Counted from the stretch's first letter, positions 13,301 through 24,270 are shown. The stretch: 64,000 bases of DNA from Mesostigma viride (GCA_009746045.1 RPFO01000189.1:294137-358136); one strand, 5' to 3'. The notes: generated by a model not told the origin, from the letters alone. Program-made: numbers and translations.

Positions 13301-16300
13301 CATGGATGTGCCCCCACCCACCCACCCACCCACCCACCCACCCACCCACCCACCCACCCACCCACCCACCCACCCACCCACCCACCCACCCACCCACCCA
13401 CCCACCCACCCACCCACCCACCCACCCACCCACCCACCACCCACCCACCCACCCACCCTCCCATCCACCCACCCACCCACCCACCCACCCACCCACCCAC
13501 CCACCCACCCACCCACCCACCCACCCACCCACCCACCCACCCACCCACCCACCCACCCACCCACCCACCCACCCACCCACCCACCCACCCACCCACCCAC
13601 CCACCCTCCCACCCTCCCTCCCACCCACCCACCCACCCACCCACCCACCCACCCACCCACCCACCCACCCACCCACCCACCCACCCACCCACCCACCCAC
13701 CCACCCACCCACCCACCCACCCACCCACCCACCCACCCACCCACCCACCCCACCCACCCACCCACCCACCCACCCACCCACCCACCCACCCACCCACCCA
13801 CCCGCCCCCATAAGCCCTCTCTGCCTCACACATTAAACTCTCCCCCCTAGGCTCACTGATGATTGGATTGTGAGATGCCGAACCACCATGCATGCTGCCG
13901 TTTGCTCATCCTGTTCGCGCCCCAATAACCACCACATCCCCACATGCACACATGACGGTACCCCCACGAATGCTCCAGCAGCCATGACGCATGGCCCCCA
14001 CTACCTTTACCTGATGGATGACCCCACCATGCACTGCGAACAAACACCCACCTCCGCGTGACCGTCCATCACGTCCATTCTGATCACGTCCATGCCCATG
14101 ACACTCGCTCTGTCCTCATCCATCCTTCTTCCCCCCGTTCTGTACTGGTAATGTTGGGACAGATGTGGCCGGCTTTGTGGGCAGGCTTATGCTCACCTCC
14201 ACGTGGCCGTCCACCACGTCCATGTCCATCACGCTTGCGCTGTTCTCCAGCGACAGCTCGTCCAGGTCCTCCTTGGTCGACCGCTCCCACTCCTTGAACT
14301 GCCCGTTCTTGAACTCGACCACGTCGCGCTTGAGGTCGTTGCACGCCATGCTGAACTCATCTGCCTGCTTGCCCAGCAGCTCACGCATGGCCTCCGCGCT
14401 GGAGGGCAAGGGGTGGGGCAAGTAGAGTAAAGCATGGCAAGTGAGAGATGGACGATGGAACGTGGGTCGTACGTCATTCTACCCAGCAGCACAACAGGAT
14501 AACCCAAGCTCGCTGTTGTCTCTCAAGTGCAAGTGCATGATGGCAGCTATTCCATCCTCTCCAAGCAGGCTGCCTGCTACCTTATAAGAACGTCATCAAA
14601 TCCACCCTTTCTTAGTTATGGGTGCCACGTACCCGGCCCCCTTGAGGGACAGCCCCAGGATGGGCGCGAACGTGGCGTATGTGGCGTCCACCTTCTTCTC
14701 GCACTGCACCGCCCACGCGACGTGATCCACCACCTGTGGTAAGTTCTTGCCCGAGACACTGCCCGTGGCACCCCCCCCCCCGCCCCACCCTTCTTGCCGC
14801 CCCTCAGCGCCATGTCGACGCGCTCGTCAAAGTCCTTGCGCAGGTTGCCCAGGTGCTGGATGGCCAGGCGGACGAACGCGTCGGCCTCCGACTTGAGGGC
14901 CTTGGCGATCACGGGGCGTGCGAGCAGGCCCTCATAGCGCTGCAGCTCACGGAACACCTGGGGGGTTGGGGTTGGAGAACGCAGGGAAGGTCCGCATGGG
15001 ATGGAGGGAAGGGTCCGTAGAGGGGATGGGTGAGGTGTTGCAGAGCATGGATTCGGGGTGGGCGTTCATAGAGGGGATGGGTGAGGTGTTGCCGAGCATG
15101 GATTGGGGGTGGGCGTTCATAGAGGGGATGGGTGAGGTGTTGCCGAGCATGGATTGGGGGGAGCGTTCATAGAGGGGATGGGTGAGGTGTTGCCGAGCAT
15201 GGATTGGGGGTGGGCGTTCATAGAGGGGATGGGTGAGGTGTTGCCGAGCATGGATTGGGGGTGGGCGTTCATAGAGGGGATGGGTGAGGTGTTGCCGAGC
15301 ATGGATTGGGGGTGGGCGTTCATAGAGGGGATGGGTGAGGTGTTGCCGAGCATGGATTGGGGGGGGCGTTCATAGAGGGGATGGGTGAGGTGTTGCCGAG
15401 CATGGATTGGGGGTGGGTGTTCATAGACGGGATGGGGACGTGTTGCAGAGCATGGGCGAAAAAGGGAGGAAGGCGCGCGAGGCGAAGACAGGGCAGGCCT
15501 TAATAAAGGATAAGTAGCGATTTTCGTGGGATGGATGTTATGTTGTGAACAGTTCATGTCTGGTGATGGGACCCTCAAATGGTGATGGTGATGGCCTGGC
15601 CGCGATGGCTTTTGTCAGCATGGGCAGTGTGCGCATCCACATATGCGCGCACACACACATACTGCTTTAAAAAAACAAAATGCTTCAGCAAGGAAAGGAG
15701 ATTCGACGGATCCCCCCAGCAAGTGTGCACAGGGGCTACCCTGTAAGCCCCTCACACAAACCCAGCAGTACGCCATGCCCACAAATAATCTAAATAGTCT
15801 TTGCATATTGATGCCACATTTGAAAAAGGATTTGTACACGGACGTCATGTATCCCACAAGACAAAGGGCCAAGGGGGGGGAGGGCGCGCCAAGGAAGGGG
15901 CTATACGTGGGAAGGCACTGTACCTGGTGCGGCTGCGCCATGGAGGCGGCGCTACGGTCCCCGTGCCGGCTGACAGAGGCGGAGAGCGAGGGGATGAGCA
16001 CGGAGGCAAACATTTCGCGCAGCTTGGTGGAGATGCGGCCCTCAATGGGGACCATCTTCTGCTGGTATGCGTCCTTGGCCGACTGGGGGGATGGGCATGA
16101 CATTAGTAGCAGCAGCGGCGGCGGCGGTGGTGGTGTCGGCAGGGATGGTGCATTGTTAACAGGAGCAGCAGCAACAGCCAAACAGGGTTAGGACAACAAG
16201 GGCAGAGGACGGCATGGCCAAGATATTGCTGGGAAGTGCAAGGGAGTGCGAGGGGACTCAGTGCCAAGCAAAAAACAAACACGGAGTTGAGGGGACCAGG

Positions 16301-19300
16301 ACTTGGGGGCAGCATGGCTTATTTGCTGACGCATAGTGCCTTTGTAAAACAGGAACCCTGAGTCATAAAGGGGTTATGTGGAATGGAGGGAACGCCAGGG
16401 AGCCTTGAGCTAGCTGCTATTGTCGATGGAGGTTGGAGTGACGTTTGCTGCACACATTAGTGATGTGCATAAGCATAGCTGCTGGGTAGTAAGAAAATGG
16501 AGTGGGAAACAAACATGCATGCATGACAAACAAACATGCACTCATGTTGGCCCAAACCACCACCAGGCGCCTGCACAAGCTTCTTGGCACCTAGCAAAGA
16601 AAACCGGGCTTACGCAGCAGCAGTTACCATCACAGCCATGCAGGAACCTCCCCTTGTCTCCCACACTCACCTGCCCAGTAAACACACAGCCTAAGAGCCT
16701 GCAATTCGACCTGCACAGTTTCCGCCATCACCAGCGGCATGACGAGCACCACTAACATGGTTGGACTTTGTAGCAACCGCTGGAGTTTGCTACAGCAGCC
16801 TTGGGCGAGGCAAGGCCCTGGGCCCACAGCAACATGCCTTGAGCCTGGCTCTGGAAACATCCCCTGTTCGCTCACCTCCCAGAGCGGCTCTGAGTAGGCG
16901 TTGCTCTGCAGCGGCCGCAGCAGCAGGAACGGCGCAAACACGTCGTCTATGTTGAGCATGCGCGTCTCGTCGTCCGACAGGAGCGAGCTCAGCTGGTCGT
17001 GGATCTGGGGGCAAGGGACATAACGGACGGGATTGGCAGGAGGTGGCAACATAACAGTGGCGGTTGTAGGTGCCAGGCAAGAAAGGGGTATCAGAGGAGT
17101 GAGCTCAGCTCGTCGTGGATTGGGGGGGGAGGGAAGGGGGGAGGGAGCGGATGGCAGCGAAAAGATGGCAGTTTACGTTGCAAGGAAGAAGAGGGGTATC
17201 GAAACGAGGCTGGATGGATCGCGTGGGGAGACAAAGGAGGCAGCAGGACAAGGCAGTCGCCGTTGTGAGTCTGGGCGCAGCATGGGTTGGTCAGCAGGAG
17301 AAGAGAGACAGGGGATTCTGTTGGGGTGAGCAACGGGGAAAGGTACCCCGTCGTAGGAGAGCATGGACGGTGGAGGTGGTGGTGGCGGAAGAGGGGGTGG
17401 GCTTGTTGACATGGTTGGCAGTGACATCAGCAGCAGTGGGGGTGATGAAGGTGGCAATAACAGAAGGGAGGGAGGGGAAAGTAATAGCTGGCTAGTACCA
17501 CTTGAGACTAGATGCTAACCTGCTGATGTCCCACAGTCCTGGCAATGTTCTTTTCTGCTTGCATGCCTCCATTACGAACCACGATTCAGTAAAGGATCAA
17601 ATGGAGCAACACAAATGGAGCTCAAGCAAGAAAAAAAGGGTATCATGCTGGCAACATTGCCCACCTGCCTCCCATCCACAGTAAACCATAACAATTGCTG
17701 CAACGCGGCCGCCAAACTGCGGCCACCCATCCCCAGTACACCATTGCCATCGATACAACGCGGCCGCCCACTTGCCTCCCTCATCTCCAGGATGCTGTCG
17801 ACGCGATTGTGGAAGGCCTGCAGCTTGGCGTCCACAAAGGGGTCCCCCTTCCAGCGGTGCCCGTCGGCGCGTGGCCACAGCACCTTGGTCATCTCCAGCG
17901 TGTTCTTCTCCCACTTGTCCAGCAGCCGCTGCGCAAAACGAAGGCGCTTCTCCACCTGACCGGGTAGCGGGGGTGGGAGGTGAAGGCAGAATGGTATGGG
18001 TAGGACAATACAATAGTGAGCAAAACGCAGATGCCTACCCACCTGGCAATATGTGTGTGCGTTTAAAAGGGGTGAAGAAGCCAAGGTTAAGAGCTACATC
18101 TTGAGCAAAACGCAGACGCTTCTCCACCTGGCAATGTGTGTGTGCGCGCGTATGTGTGTGTGTGGACGAAAGGAAATGAAGAGTTTGAAGTTAGCATGCC
18201 GCAGAGAGCAAACAGCAGCTACTTCTCCATCTGGACTGTGTGTGTTTTACAGGAGTGAAGGGTTGGGCTTAGGAGCCATGTAGCGAGCGAAATGCAGCCC
18301 ATTGTCCACCTGGCAGCGGTATATGTGTCGGAGGAAGGGCCGTGGGGTTTTCTGCATGCACTGAACTAGAAAGGCAGGAAGGGGCCTGGGTATATGGACC
18401 ACCGCTGGGCAGTCTGGACGGCAGTCCACAGGACATTCACGGCCAGCTTCCTTCAACCCCCCTCACCTTCTTGTAAGGCGCGTCCTTGACATCTAGCAGC
18501 TTGACGTCGCGCAGCGTGTGCGTGACGTATCCCTGGAATGCCTGACCCACCACCCCCAGCAGGTGCACCATGCGCGCCTGCGGGTAGGCCTCCGGGTACC
18601 CACTCTCGCCCGGCAGCTTCCACACCGCGTCCAGCACGTCGCGCGTCTGCTCCACCAGGTCCACCACTGACTCCTCGGATAGCTCCATCACCGACTGGGG
18701 GAGGACGGGTGGAGGAGAGGGGCAAGGTAGGGGCCAAGGGGGGGTACAAGAGAGGGGCAAGGAAAGGGGCAAGGAAAGGGGCAAGGAAAGGGGCAAGAAA
18801 AGGGGCAAGGGGAGGGGCAAGGAAAAGGTGCAAGAGAGGTGCGAGGGGACGTGCGAGGGAGGGCCAGGAGGGGAGGGGGAGGGAAAAGGGGAGTGGCGAG
18901 GAGAGGGCAAGGCAGAGGAGTGGAAGTCAGACACGCTCTCATCGAGGCGAGTGTGACGAGGGCCATGACACACGACGGGTCCAAACCAAGCGGTCGCCCC
19001 TTGGCAGGCTGGACAAAGCCAGCGACGAGCCTCGAGGTTGATAAGACCAGCACACACCGTTGCACATGGGCTTCAAAACAAATGATCGACAAGTGCGTTA
19101 GAAAACGCGTACGCTACACCCCAGTTGTCTCCTGTTGTTGTTGGGGACGCCTTGGGATGTCTTGCAGGTCCTGCTCACACCCTAGCCAGTTGCATTCCAG
19201 CACCAGATGTCAAGGGGTTATCTCTTAATGAAGAGGGGTTCAAAACCGTCTCCTCGGCTTGCAATCCCTGCACCTGGTTTGGAAGTGAACGGTGAGGTTA

Positions 19301-22300
19301 ATGAAGACAAAGAGCCAGGAAGGGGGACCAAGTCTGATGGGTAGCAAAGTGGGTACCAACGATCTCATGAGATTGTCATCTCATCCACATTATGCTCAAG
19401 CCACACGCCATAAAACACTTCTTTTGTAGCCTGGAAGGGTGGCCCACGCACCGCAAACGGCCGCTTGATGGGCTCAAAGAGGGAGTTGATCTCTGATGCT
19501 CGCAGGGACAGCGCCTTTGGGACATTCCTGGCGCACGTCACAAGCGGGGGAGGGGCAGGCGCAAGCAGAGCACGCAGGCAGCAGGCAGGCGGGGTCAGCA
19601 ATGCTGGGAAAGTTGCAGCCTAACACCATAACCAAATAACCCTAAATCGCGGCCAGGTACAATTCCGACCGCCGAATCCAAGTACAGCACCAGAACAAAC
19701 TCTAAACTAGACAGCTGGCAACCCACCGCGGACACTCTGTGGCTTACCAAGGCAACCATGGTCGGATTCCTATTGGAGAGCTGGGGCGGCTGCCTTAAAC
19801 TTGCCGCAGTGCGACTTACTCGTACGGCCAGCATCGGTGTCACTACCGCGCAGCCATGCTTACCAGCACGACTACAACCGCCGCCTTCAACAGACCAAGT
19901 GGCGCGGTGGTACGGCCACGCAGGCCAGGCCGGCGCGCCCTATCAAGAATAGAGCTAACAATCCCTGACCTACAACATTAGAATATTCTCTACATTCAAC
20001 AGACCAAGTGGCGCGGTGGTACAGCCACGCAGGCCAGGCCGGCGCGCCCTATCAAGAATAGAGATAACAATCCCTGACCCACAACATTAGAATATTCGCT
20101 ACATTCAACAGACCAAGTGGCGCGGTGGTACAGCCACGCAGGCCAGGCCGGCACGCCCCATCAAGAATAGAGATAACAATCCCTGACCCACAACATTACA
20201 ATATTCGCTACATTCATTATAGATACATATAATAAATATTAGTTACAGTTAATATAAGACTTTGATAAAAATTGATAAAATCCACTTCACGCACCGGCTG
20301 CCGCTGAGGGATGCCCACAGCTGGAACTCGTCGGTTGGCGTGAGGATGCCTGAAAAGTCGCTCTCGTTAAACTGGCCCGCGCCCGCGCCCCCACCGCCCC
20401 GTATCGCGCTGCCCAGCCCCGCCTCCAGCTCCGCAATCAGGTCCAGCAGCTTGGGGTCAACTGCAGCCTTGCTGCCGTGGCCTTGCAGGAAGGGGAGGTA
20501 CGCCGAGCGCAGCGAGTGGTACAGGCTGGGGGGGGGGAAGGGGGGGGATTTGTGTGGCGGCACCAGACGTTGACAGATGGCAGGATGTACAAAGGTATGG
20601 GTTACGCTCCCTCGGCCATAGAACACCAGCTTTGGGGTATTATAAAACGACCATTCAGCATAAAAGAGACACATCTTCTGATGTCCTACTTGGTCAGTTT
20701 TCAAATACTGTGCTAGATAGATGTTCCTGACTGCCTCCATCCTCCATAGCACACGCCACTGCCCTCATAGGCTGCGGTGGCCCACCCTATTCCCATCGAC
20801 ACGCTGGGCCTTGCCACTGGCTCCCAGCCACCTGACCCCACGCAATGGTTATGGAATCCAACCACTTGTTTGAAGCGTGCAACGACTTTTACTGTAGCGT
20901 GCATGCTTTCCTTGCCCGGCATGCCTTGCGAGCCACTTAACCTCTTGCCACGTCCCTAGAACTCTGGGATGCGACCCCGTTGCCACCGCCAGCCCACCTC
21001 ATCGTGCTAGCCCAACGCGGCACGTTCCAACATCCAAGCTGCTGTACCCTCGACACCCTTTGCCAACGGCCAAGCCTAGTCGCCCTCCATGATGCCACTC
21101 CAGCAGCTTCCACGCTCAAAGCTTTCTTGAGACGTGGTATCCAGCCACGTAAAGGCTTACCCTTACAAAGGGATAGCTCGTAACTCAAAACCCTCTACCA
21201 ATGGCAAGTCCATCAACAACAATGCAGCGTTGCGGACGCTAGACGCGCTTGGCGCTGTACCTGCTGAGCGGAGACGCGGTCGTGACGGTGGAGACCGACA
21301 CGTTGTGGGGGATGTCGGACAGGTCCAGGGCCCCTGGCTTGTTCTTGGACAGCACCAGCTGCACTGTGGACCCTGCGATTGGGCCCACCACATTGCTGCA
21401 GGTGACCTCCACGGTCTGGCCATCCGGGCCCGCCTGCAGTGACGCATAAAACAACCAGCACAGGCTTGACATCGTGGAGTATACATCAGCAGGGTTGTTC
21501 TTACTTCTCGCGAATACCTGTACCTTGACTTCAGTTTTACTGTATACTGATGTAGCCAGCAGACAAGCAGCGCAGGCCGAAAATCTGGAGTATATGTCAG
21601 CAATAGCAATGGGTACTATACGGCCCAAGGCAATAAGAGGCTTGTGGTTAAATTTCGTGACAGATCGTCCAGTTAGGCGGTCCGAGTCGGTGGGATCCCC
21701 CGACTGCGTTCAGCCACTTGTTTTGGAGGTCCCCACCGAGGGAGAAAACGTTCATGAGCTCGTGGAACAAATAAACGGATATAGGCCTTAAACAACATGC
21801 CTAACATAGTAGATGAGAAAGAAATACCCAATATCCAAAGAACCAGGCTGCAAAAATGCTGGTCCCCTGGACAAGAACACTCCACATCATACGTGCATAC
21901 TATGTAGCCACATCAGGAATAAGACACAAGAATACTATCTGCGTTATTAGAGCCCTTGGACAACGCCTGTGGCTAGAGATATTAAAGTCCACTTTCTTTG
22001 GGCAATCTACGCTCAACTTTAAAGGATGGGCAAAGTCAAAAGTTAAAGGCCGCGCGGCTGCCAGGTGTCAGTTGACGTCCAGTCATGAGTAGTAGGCTTT
22101 CTCCAGTCTTCAAACCAACAAGATGAATATCCTACATAAAGGCGTACATGGTTCTGTTTTTTCTTTTGGAATCAGAAAGCACTAAAGACGTCGGGAAAAT
22201 GGCTCACGCCAAGTTTTCACGCCAAATGTGCGAGTCGTATCTTGGGGGGAGAAAAAAAGTGTGATCACCTTCGCAGATGCTTGCAGCACATTGACAGCTG

Positions 22301-22941
22301 CGTCATCAAGAAAAGCCCGGATCTGCAAGAAAAAAACGATCACGACACACGCACAATGCGAAAATGCGAAGTATCCACCAAAAAAGTCGATGCTATTCAG
22401 TTCCCGGAATCAGGAATGAGGAAGCAGGCTATTAATAGATTGACGCTGCTGCTCGCAGCTGTTCGACAAATACTTTTGTCTTTGCCATCCACCTGCCCCA
22501 CAAGCTTTTTCTGCAGTTTTCAGCCTCCGCTTCAAGGCTCTGTCTAGTAATTGTGAAATTGTTCACAATTGCTTAGAGGGCAACCTGCGCATTACGTCGA
22601 CATTGGGTTTATCGTAAGATACAGTCAACCGAGTTCTGCGTCCTGATCCGGAAACAGCAAAAAATTATTCATTTAGGTTTCGAGCATACGTAAAGCGTTC
22701 CCAATCCTACCAACACGGACTAACTTTGGAATCCACTGCGGAACGCCCTGACGCCAAGGCCCCAACAGCAAAAGAAAAATCACGAGAAATTCCTTGTACT
22801 TACAATTCCTCCCTCGTCCTGAGCAAGTGCTTTAGAAACGACATCCCTCTGACTGCTTGCTGTGCCCACCAGAGCATCTACCACAGTGGCCACCAGCCAC
22901 GCGTGCCGAGGCTCAAGGCTGTGGCCAGATAACTCTCCCAT
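1..22941 (-). CDS. DHC1b: Cytoplasmic dynein-2 heavy chain (retrograde IFT motor), 27 exons, 3' part off window
   Basis: Dynein-2 heavy chain moves intraflagellar-transport trains from tip to base of the flagellum. Conceptual splicing on the minus strand gives about 1,776 codons that align in order with my memory of the DYNC2H1 tail, linker and start of AAA1. Diagnostic pieces are [15 protein letters not shown] (AAA1 P-loop, the dynein-2 version), [13 protein letters not shown] and [17 protein letters not shown] (linker), [16 protein letters not shown] (tail) and [14 protein letters not shown]. Intron phases match at every junction I checked. The start ATG (22939-22941) lies in a CCACCATGG context and opens an exon ending at a GTAAGT donor. 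Donors are mostly GTGAG, GTGGG, GTGCG or GTACG; two introns use GC. One exon (14633-14957) has a 1-nt homopolymer frameshift. Exon coordinates are given in the four segment entries. Outer-arm and cytoplasmic dynein-1 chains are excluded by the AAA1 sequence. The gene continues beyond base 1. Confidence 0.95.
322..1013. repeat. 21-bp satellite array in last DHC1b intron in window
   Basis: About 33 head-to-tail copies of a 21-bp unit (core GGCATCAAACACATCCTATA) fill most of intron 54-1066. Variants alternate ATATGG/ATACGG and ACACATCC/ACCCATCC. Because 21 is divisible by 3 and the unit has no stop in several frames, long repetitive ORFs appear on both strands; they have no other coding character. 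Confidence 0.95.
1368..1525. repeat. Short G-rich tandem repeat in DHC1b intron
   Basis: About nine imperfect copies of a 15-19-bp unit of the type GGGAATAGGGAAGCAGGGC lie directly upstream (gene sense) of exon 1067-1345, in intron 1346-2105. The rest of this intron, about 1530-1910, shows nothing I recognise. Confidence 0.85.
1915..2115 (-). repeat. 93-bp tandem duplication carrying a second copy of a 5' splice site
   Basis: The end of exon 2106-2396 with its donor (GAGAAG/GTGAGGGG, GT at 2104-2105) is repeated 93 bp downstream in the intron (GT at about 2011-2012), together with the flanking CAGCACGGTCAGCATC and CTATTAATAGA. The decoy donor is intact, so alternative 5' splice-site use is possible in principle. 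Confidence 0.85.
2106..8571 (-). CDS. DHC1b: DHC1b exons 18-25: lower tail and linker
   Basis: Exons in transcript order: 8446-8571, 7317-7625, 6553-6915, 5443-5670, 4273-4521, 3491-3835, 2940-3110, 2106-2396. All are phase 0 at both ends. The linker is the mechanical lever that swings during the power stroke. It is marked by [83 protein letters not shown] and [16 protein letters not shown], which match DYNC2H1 nearly word for word. The intron after exon 2940-3110 starts GCAAGC rather than GT. I see no in-frame GT donor nearby that would serve better. Confidence 0.95.
5280..5386. repeat. 18-bp tandem repeat in DHC1b intron
   Basis: About five imperfect copies of an 18-bp unit (CAACCACTGCAGCGAACG) lie in intron 4522-5442. 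The remainder of that intron shows no recognisable feature. Confidence 0.85.
8255..8413. repeat. Telomere-like (TGTAGGG)n array inside DHC1b intron
   Basis: About 21 nearly perfect 7-bp units GTGTAGG/TGTAGGG on the plus strand end 33 bp from the 5' splice site of exon 8446-8571. The unit differs by one base from the TTTAGGG telomere repeat of plants and many green algae. It is internal, short and inside a gene, so it is not a chromosome end here. Confidence 0.9.
9212..16082 (-). CDS. DHC1b: DHC1b exons 9-17: tail, chain-binding region
   Basis: Exons in transcript order: 15924-16082, 14633-14957, 14197-14398, 12757-12879, 12056-12247, 11029-11307, 10364-10550, 9856-9988, 9212-9317. Recognisable stretches are [74 protein letters not shown] and [15 protein letters not shown]. 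All have direct counterparts in the DYNC2H1 tail as I recall it. Junction phases agree; for example exon 10364 ends with one base and exon 9988 starts with the remaining two. The intron 12880-14196 holds a (CCCA)n block and the intron 14958-15923 a 51-bp minisatellite. Confidence 0.93.
10860..11028. repeat. Imperfect about 33-bp repeats with CCGCAG/GTGGGG-like motifs after a DHC1b exon
   Basis: Several copies of a unit containing CCCCCACCTGCGGCGCATGCC lie immediately downstream (gene sense) of exon 11029-11307. On the sense strand each has a CGCAGGTGGGG-like core resembling the true donor CCGCAG/GTGGATG. They may be slippage products of the exon edge. Confidence 0.6.
13312..13806. repeat. (CCCA)n microsatellite, about 490 bp, in DHC1b intron 12880-14196
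   Basis: Nearly uninterrupted CCCA on the plus strand, with a few CCCT and CCA interruptions. In the gene's transcript this is (UGGG)n, a strong G-quadruplex former. Open frames of about 200 codons on both strands here are repeat artefacts. The rest of the intron shows nothing recognisable. Confidence 0.97.
14771..14781 (-). other. Frameshifting C/G homopolymer inside a DHC1b exon
   Basis: A run of 11 C (plus strand) sits inside exon 14633-14957. Upstream the frame reads [14 protein letters not shown]...ALRGGKKGG; downstream the family-like sequence [14 protein letters not shown] is in the frame that needs 12 (or 9) bases in the run. With one base added, the exon is 326 nt, which is exactly the length both splice phases require. 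I first read this as a tiny intron, but conserved sequence continues through it. An assembly homopolymer error is the simplest reading; a real null mutation cannot be excluded. Confidence 0.8.
15009..15450. repeat. 51-bp minisatellite in DHC1b intron 14958-15923
   Basis: About eight copies of a 51-bp unit (start GTTCATAGAGGGGATGGGTG, contains TTGCCGAGCATGGATTGGGG). The copies are nearly identical, which points to recent expansion. The length is divisible by 3, so spurious ORFs cross the array in both directions. Confidence 0.95.
16876..22941 (-). CDS. DHC1b: DHC1b exons 1-8: N-terminal tail
   Basis: Exons in transcript order: 22804-22941, 22269-22322, 21261-21433, 20295-20525, 19452-19527, 18467-18694, 17776-17955, 16876-17004. 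The first exon (46 codons) starts [10 protein letters not shown] and the second encodes [12 protein letters not shown], matching the NNFLDD region of animal DYNC2H1. Exon 4 contains [13 protein letters not shown] and [12 protein letters not shown]; exon 6 contains [18 protein letters not shown]. Split codons join correctly at 21261/20525, at 20295/19527 and elsewhere. The intron after 17776-17955 starts with GCAAGT, a GC-AG intron. This part of the tail is expected to dimerise and bind intermediate chains. The first exon is the least certain, because it rests on the Kozak context, phase-0 donor and weak similarity only. Confidence 0.88.
18018..18325 (-). repeat. Four imperfect intronic copies of a DHC1b exon start and 3' splice site
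   Basis: The acceptor and first codons of exon 17776-17955 (CAG/GTGGAGAAGCGCC, encoding VEKRLRFA) recur in the intron upstream in gene sense, at about 18018-18050, 18098-18140, 18208-18240 and 18281-18320. The second copy keeps an AG acceptor and still encodes VEKRLRFA. The copies are separated by GT-rich spacers of about 80-100 bp and read as tandem duplications of the exon edge. Confidence 0.8.
18725..18850. repeat. 12-bp GGGGCAAGGAAA tandem repeat
   Basis: Short purine-rich tandem units in the intron 18695-19451. On the gene strand this is a polypyrimidine tract just upstream of exon 18467-18694. Between about 18850 and 19451 I see nothing else. Confidence 0.75.
19888..20216. repeat. Three tandem copies of a 109-bp unit in DHC1b intron 19528-20294
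   Basis: The unit contains CAGACCAAGTGGCGCGGTGG, GGCCAGGCCGG and AACAATCCCTGACC. Starts of the shared core are at 19891, 20000 and 20109, so the period is exactly 109 bp. The copies differ at a handful of positions. Confidence 0.93.
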
Positions 22942-24270
22942 GGTGGACGTTGGCTAGGAATCCAACGAGTCTTTTTTATGAAAACCTTTGTGTATGTACC
23001 TCTACCACAGCCGCATTATGTCCTCAATAAAATAGAGGACATGGCTGCTGCCAAACCTTTCACCGAGTACCAAGACCGGCGTCATCTGCTACAGAACTTG
23101 GGAGAGGACGAGGACTCCATAAATGCCATGTCCGTGCCTGGCTAGTTCCACGCATTTTTTTAACAATAATTCCCAACGTAAAATTAAACTGGGAATGCCC
23201 TGTCCAGTGTTCGGTGTCCATCTCTACTTGGGAACCGTCGCGAGTACCGATCGCGACGCGATGTTGCAACAACAACCCATGGACGGCCTCGGCCCGCACC
23301 CCACACGGCCGCGAGCCGAGCACCGACGCTCGACGCAGGCAACCTTCGCCGACAGTCAGCCATAAGTACCCTTGATTGCAAGGCCTGGCCAAGGTACACT
23401 TCGAAGTTCGAGCCGCAAGCTCGCAACCACTACTGGCATCAAGCAGTAAGTTCAGTACTGCCGGTCGGTGCCGCGCCGCGGCGCCGGTCGGGCGTTGAAA
23501 CGGTGACCGTGACCGGTCCTGTCTGCAAGCTGGCGATCCGTACTGTACTGACACGACGCACAGGTACAGAAGCAGAATTATTTGTTTAGTTAGCTCCTCA
23601 GTCCCCACGCCGCACAGAAGCAGAATACTGTTGGGTGTAGGTTGCCAGAATCGTCGGCATGGCATGGCATAGCCACGTGCCCGACTCAACCCAGCGCGGC
23701 TGTGGCTTTGCTACTTGCGGTGTGGAATTGTCGTAAGATTATCTGGGACTTGAGGAGGATATTGGAGAGAGGTCATAACAGCCGGTCAGTTATTGCACGT
23801 TGTCGGCCACATAAACAAATTCTGAGCCGCATCGAGCCAGCGTTTACGAAATGACAGGCTGGTATTACCGACCTACTCACGCAAGTACCTCTGCCCGTCG
23901 CGCCGCGTGGCAAGATCTACTTAACTATACGGAAACGTTCTAGTTCAAGATGATTCCGCGAAACCGATTGGGCGCCATCCGTGCGCGCAAGGGCGGTCAG
24001 GGGTTCGTGCCGTCGCCTGCTACCCTGTAAAATACCCAGGAGTTGAACCCCTATTTCCGTTATTACCCCTTCTCCACGGGTTTTTGGGGGTCTGAGAAGG
24101 GGGAGTTGCGGTAACATGTGGTGGTGACTTGCGGCCCCACATTCTGGTTCCGTCCTAAGTTAACTCTTATCCGCAGAGCACGATGACCATGAAAGCGGAA
24201 AACTGGCCACAGACGAGGTCCCCTTCCACCCCTTCCTCACCGCAGAGAAGGTTCCATTCACTGGTCAACA
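22942..24270. promoter_or_regulatory. Divergent intergenic region between DHC1b and GapA
   Basis: 1.3 kb separates the two start codons, which face away from each other, so both promoters and 5' UTRs should lie here. I find no convincing TATA box or coding sequence. The open frames across it lack splice signals and composition typical of genes. The assignment as regulatory is by position only. Confidence 0.5.

Noticed and set aside
13028-13893. Pro/Thr-His or Gly-Trp repeat ORFs
   Set aside because: Artefacts of the (CCCA)n microsatellite.
14734-14789. A tiny intron between two dynein exons
   Set aside because: Conserved sequence ([13 protein letters not shown]) continues through it; the frame change is explained by the 11-C run, and a 326-nt exon fits both splice phases.
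15009-15450. CRISPR array
   Set aside because: Contiguous identical 51-bp units without variable spacers in a eukaryotic intron.
23060-23689. 209-codon minus-strand ORF upstream of DHC1b
   Set aside because: No domain, no splice link to DHC1b, composition unlike the flanking exons; the start of DHC1b at 22941 has a better context.
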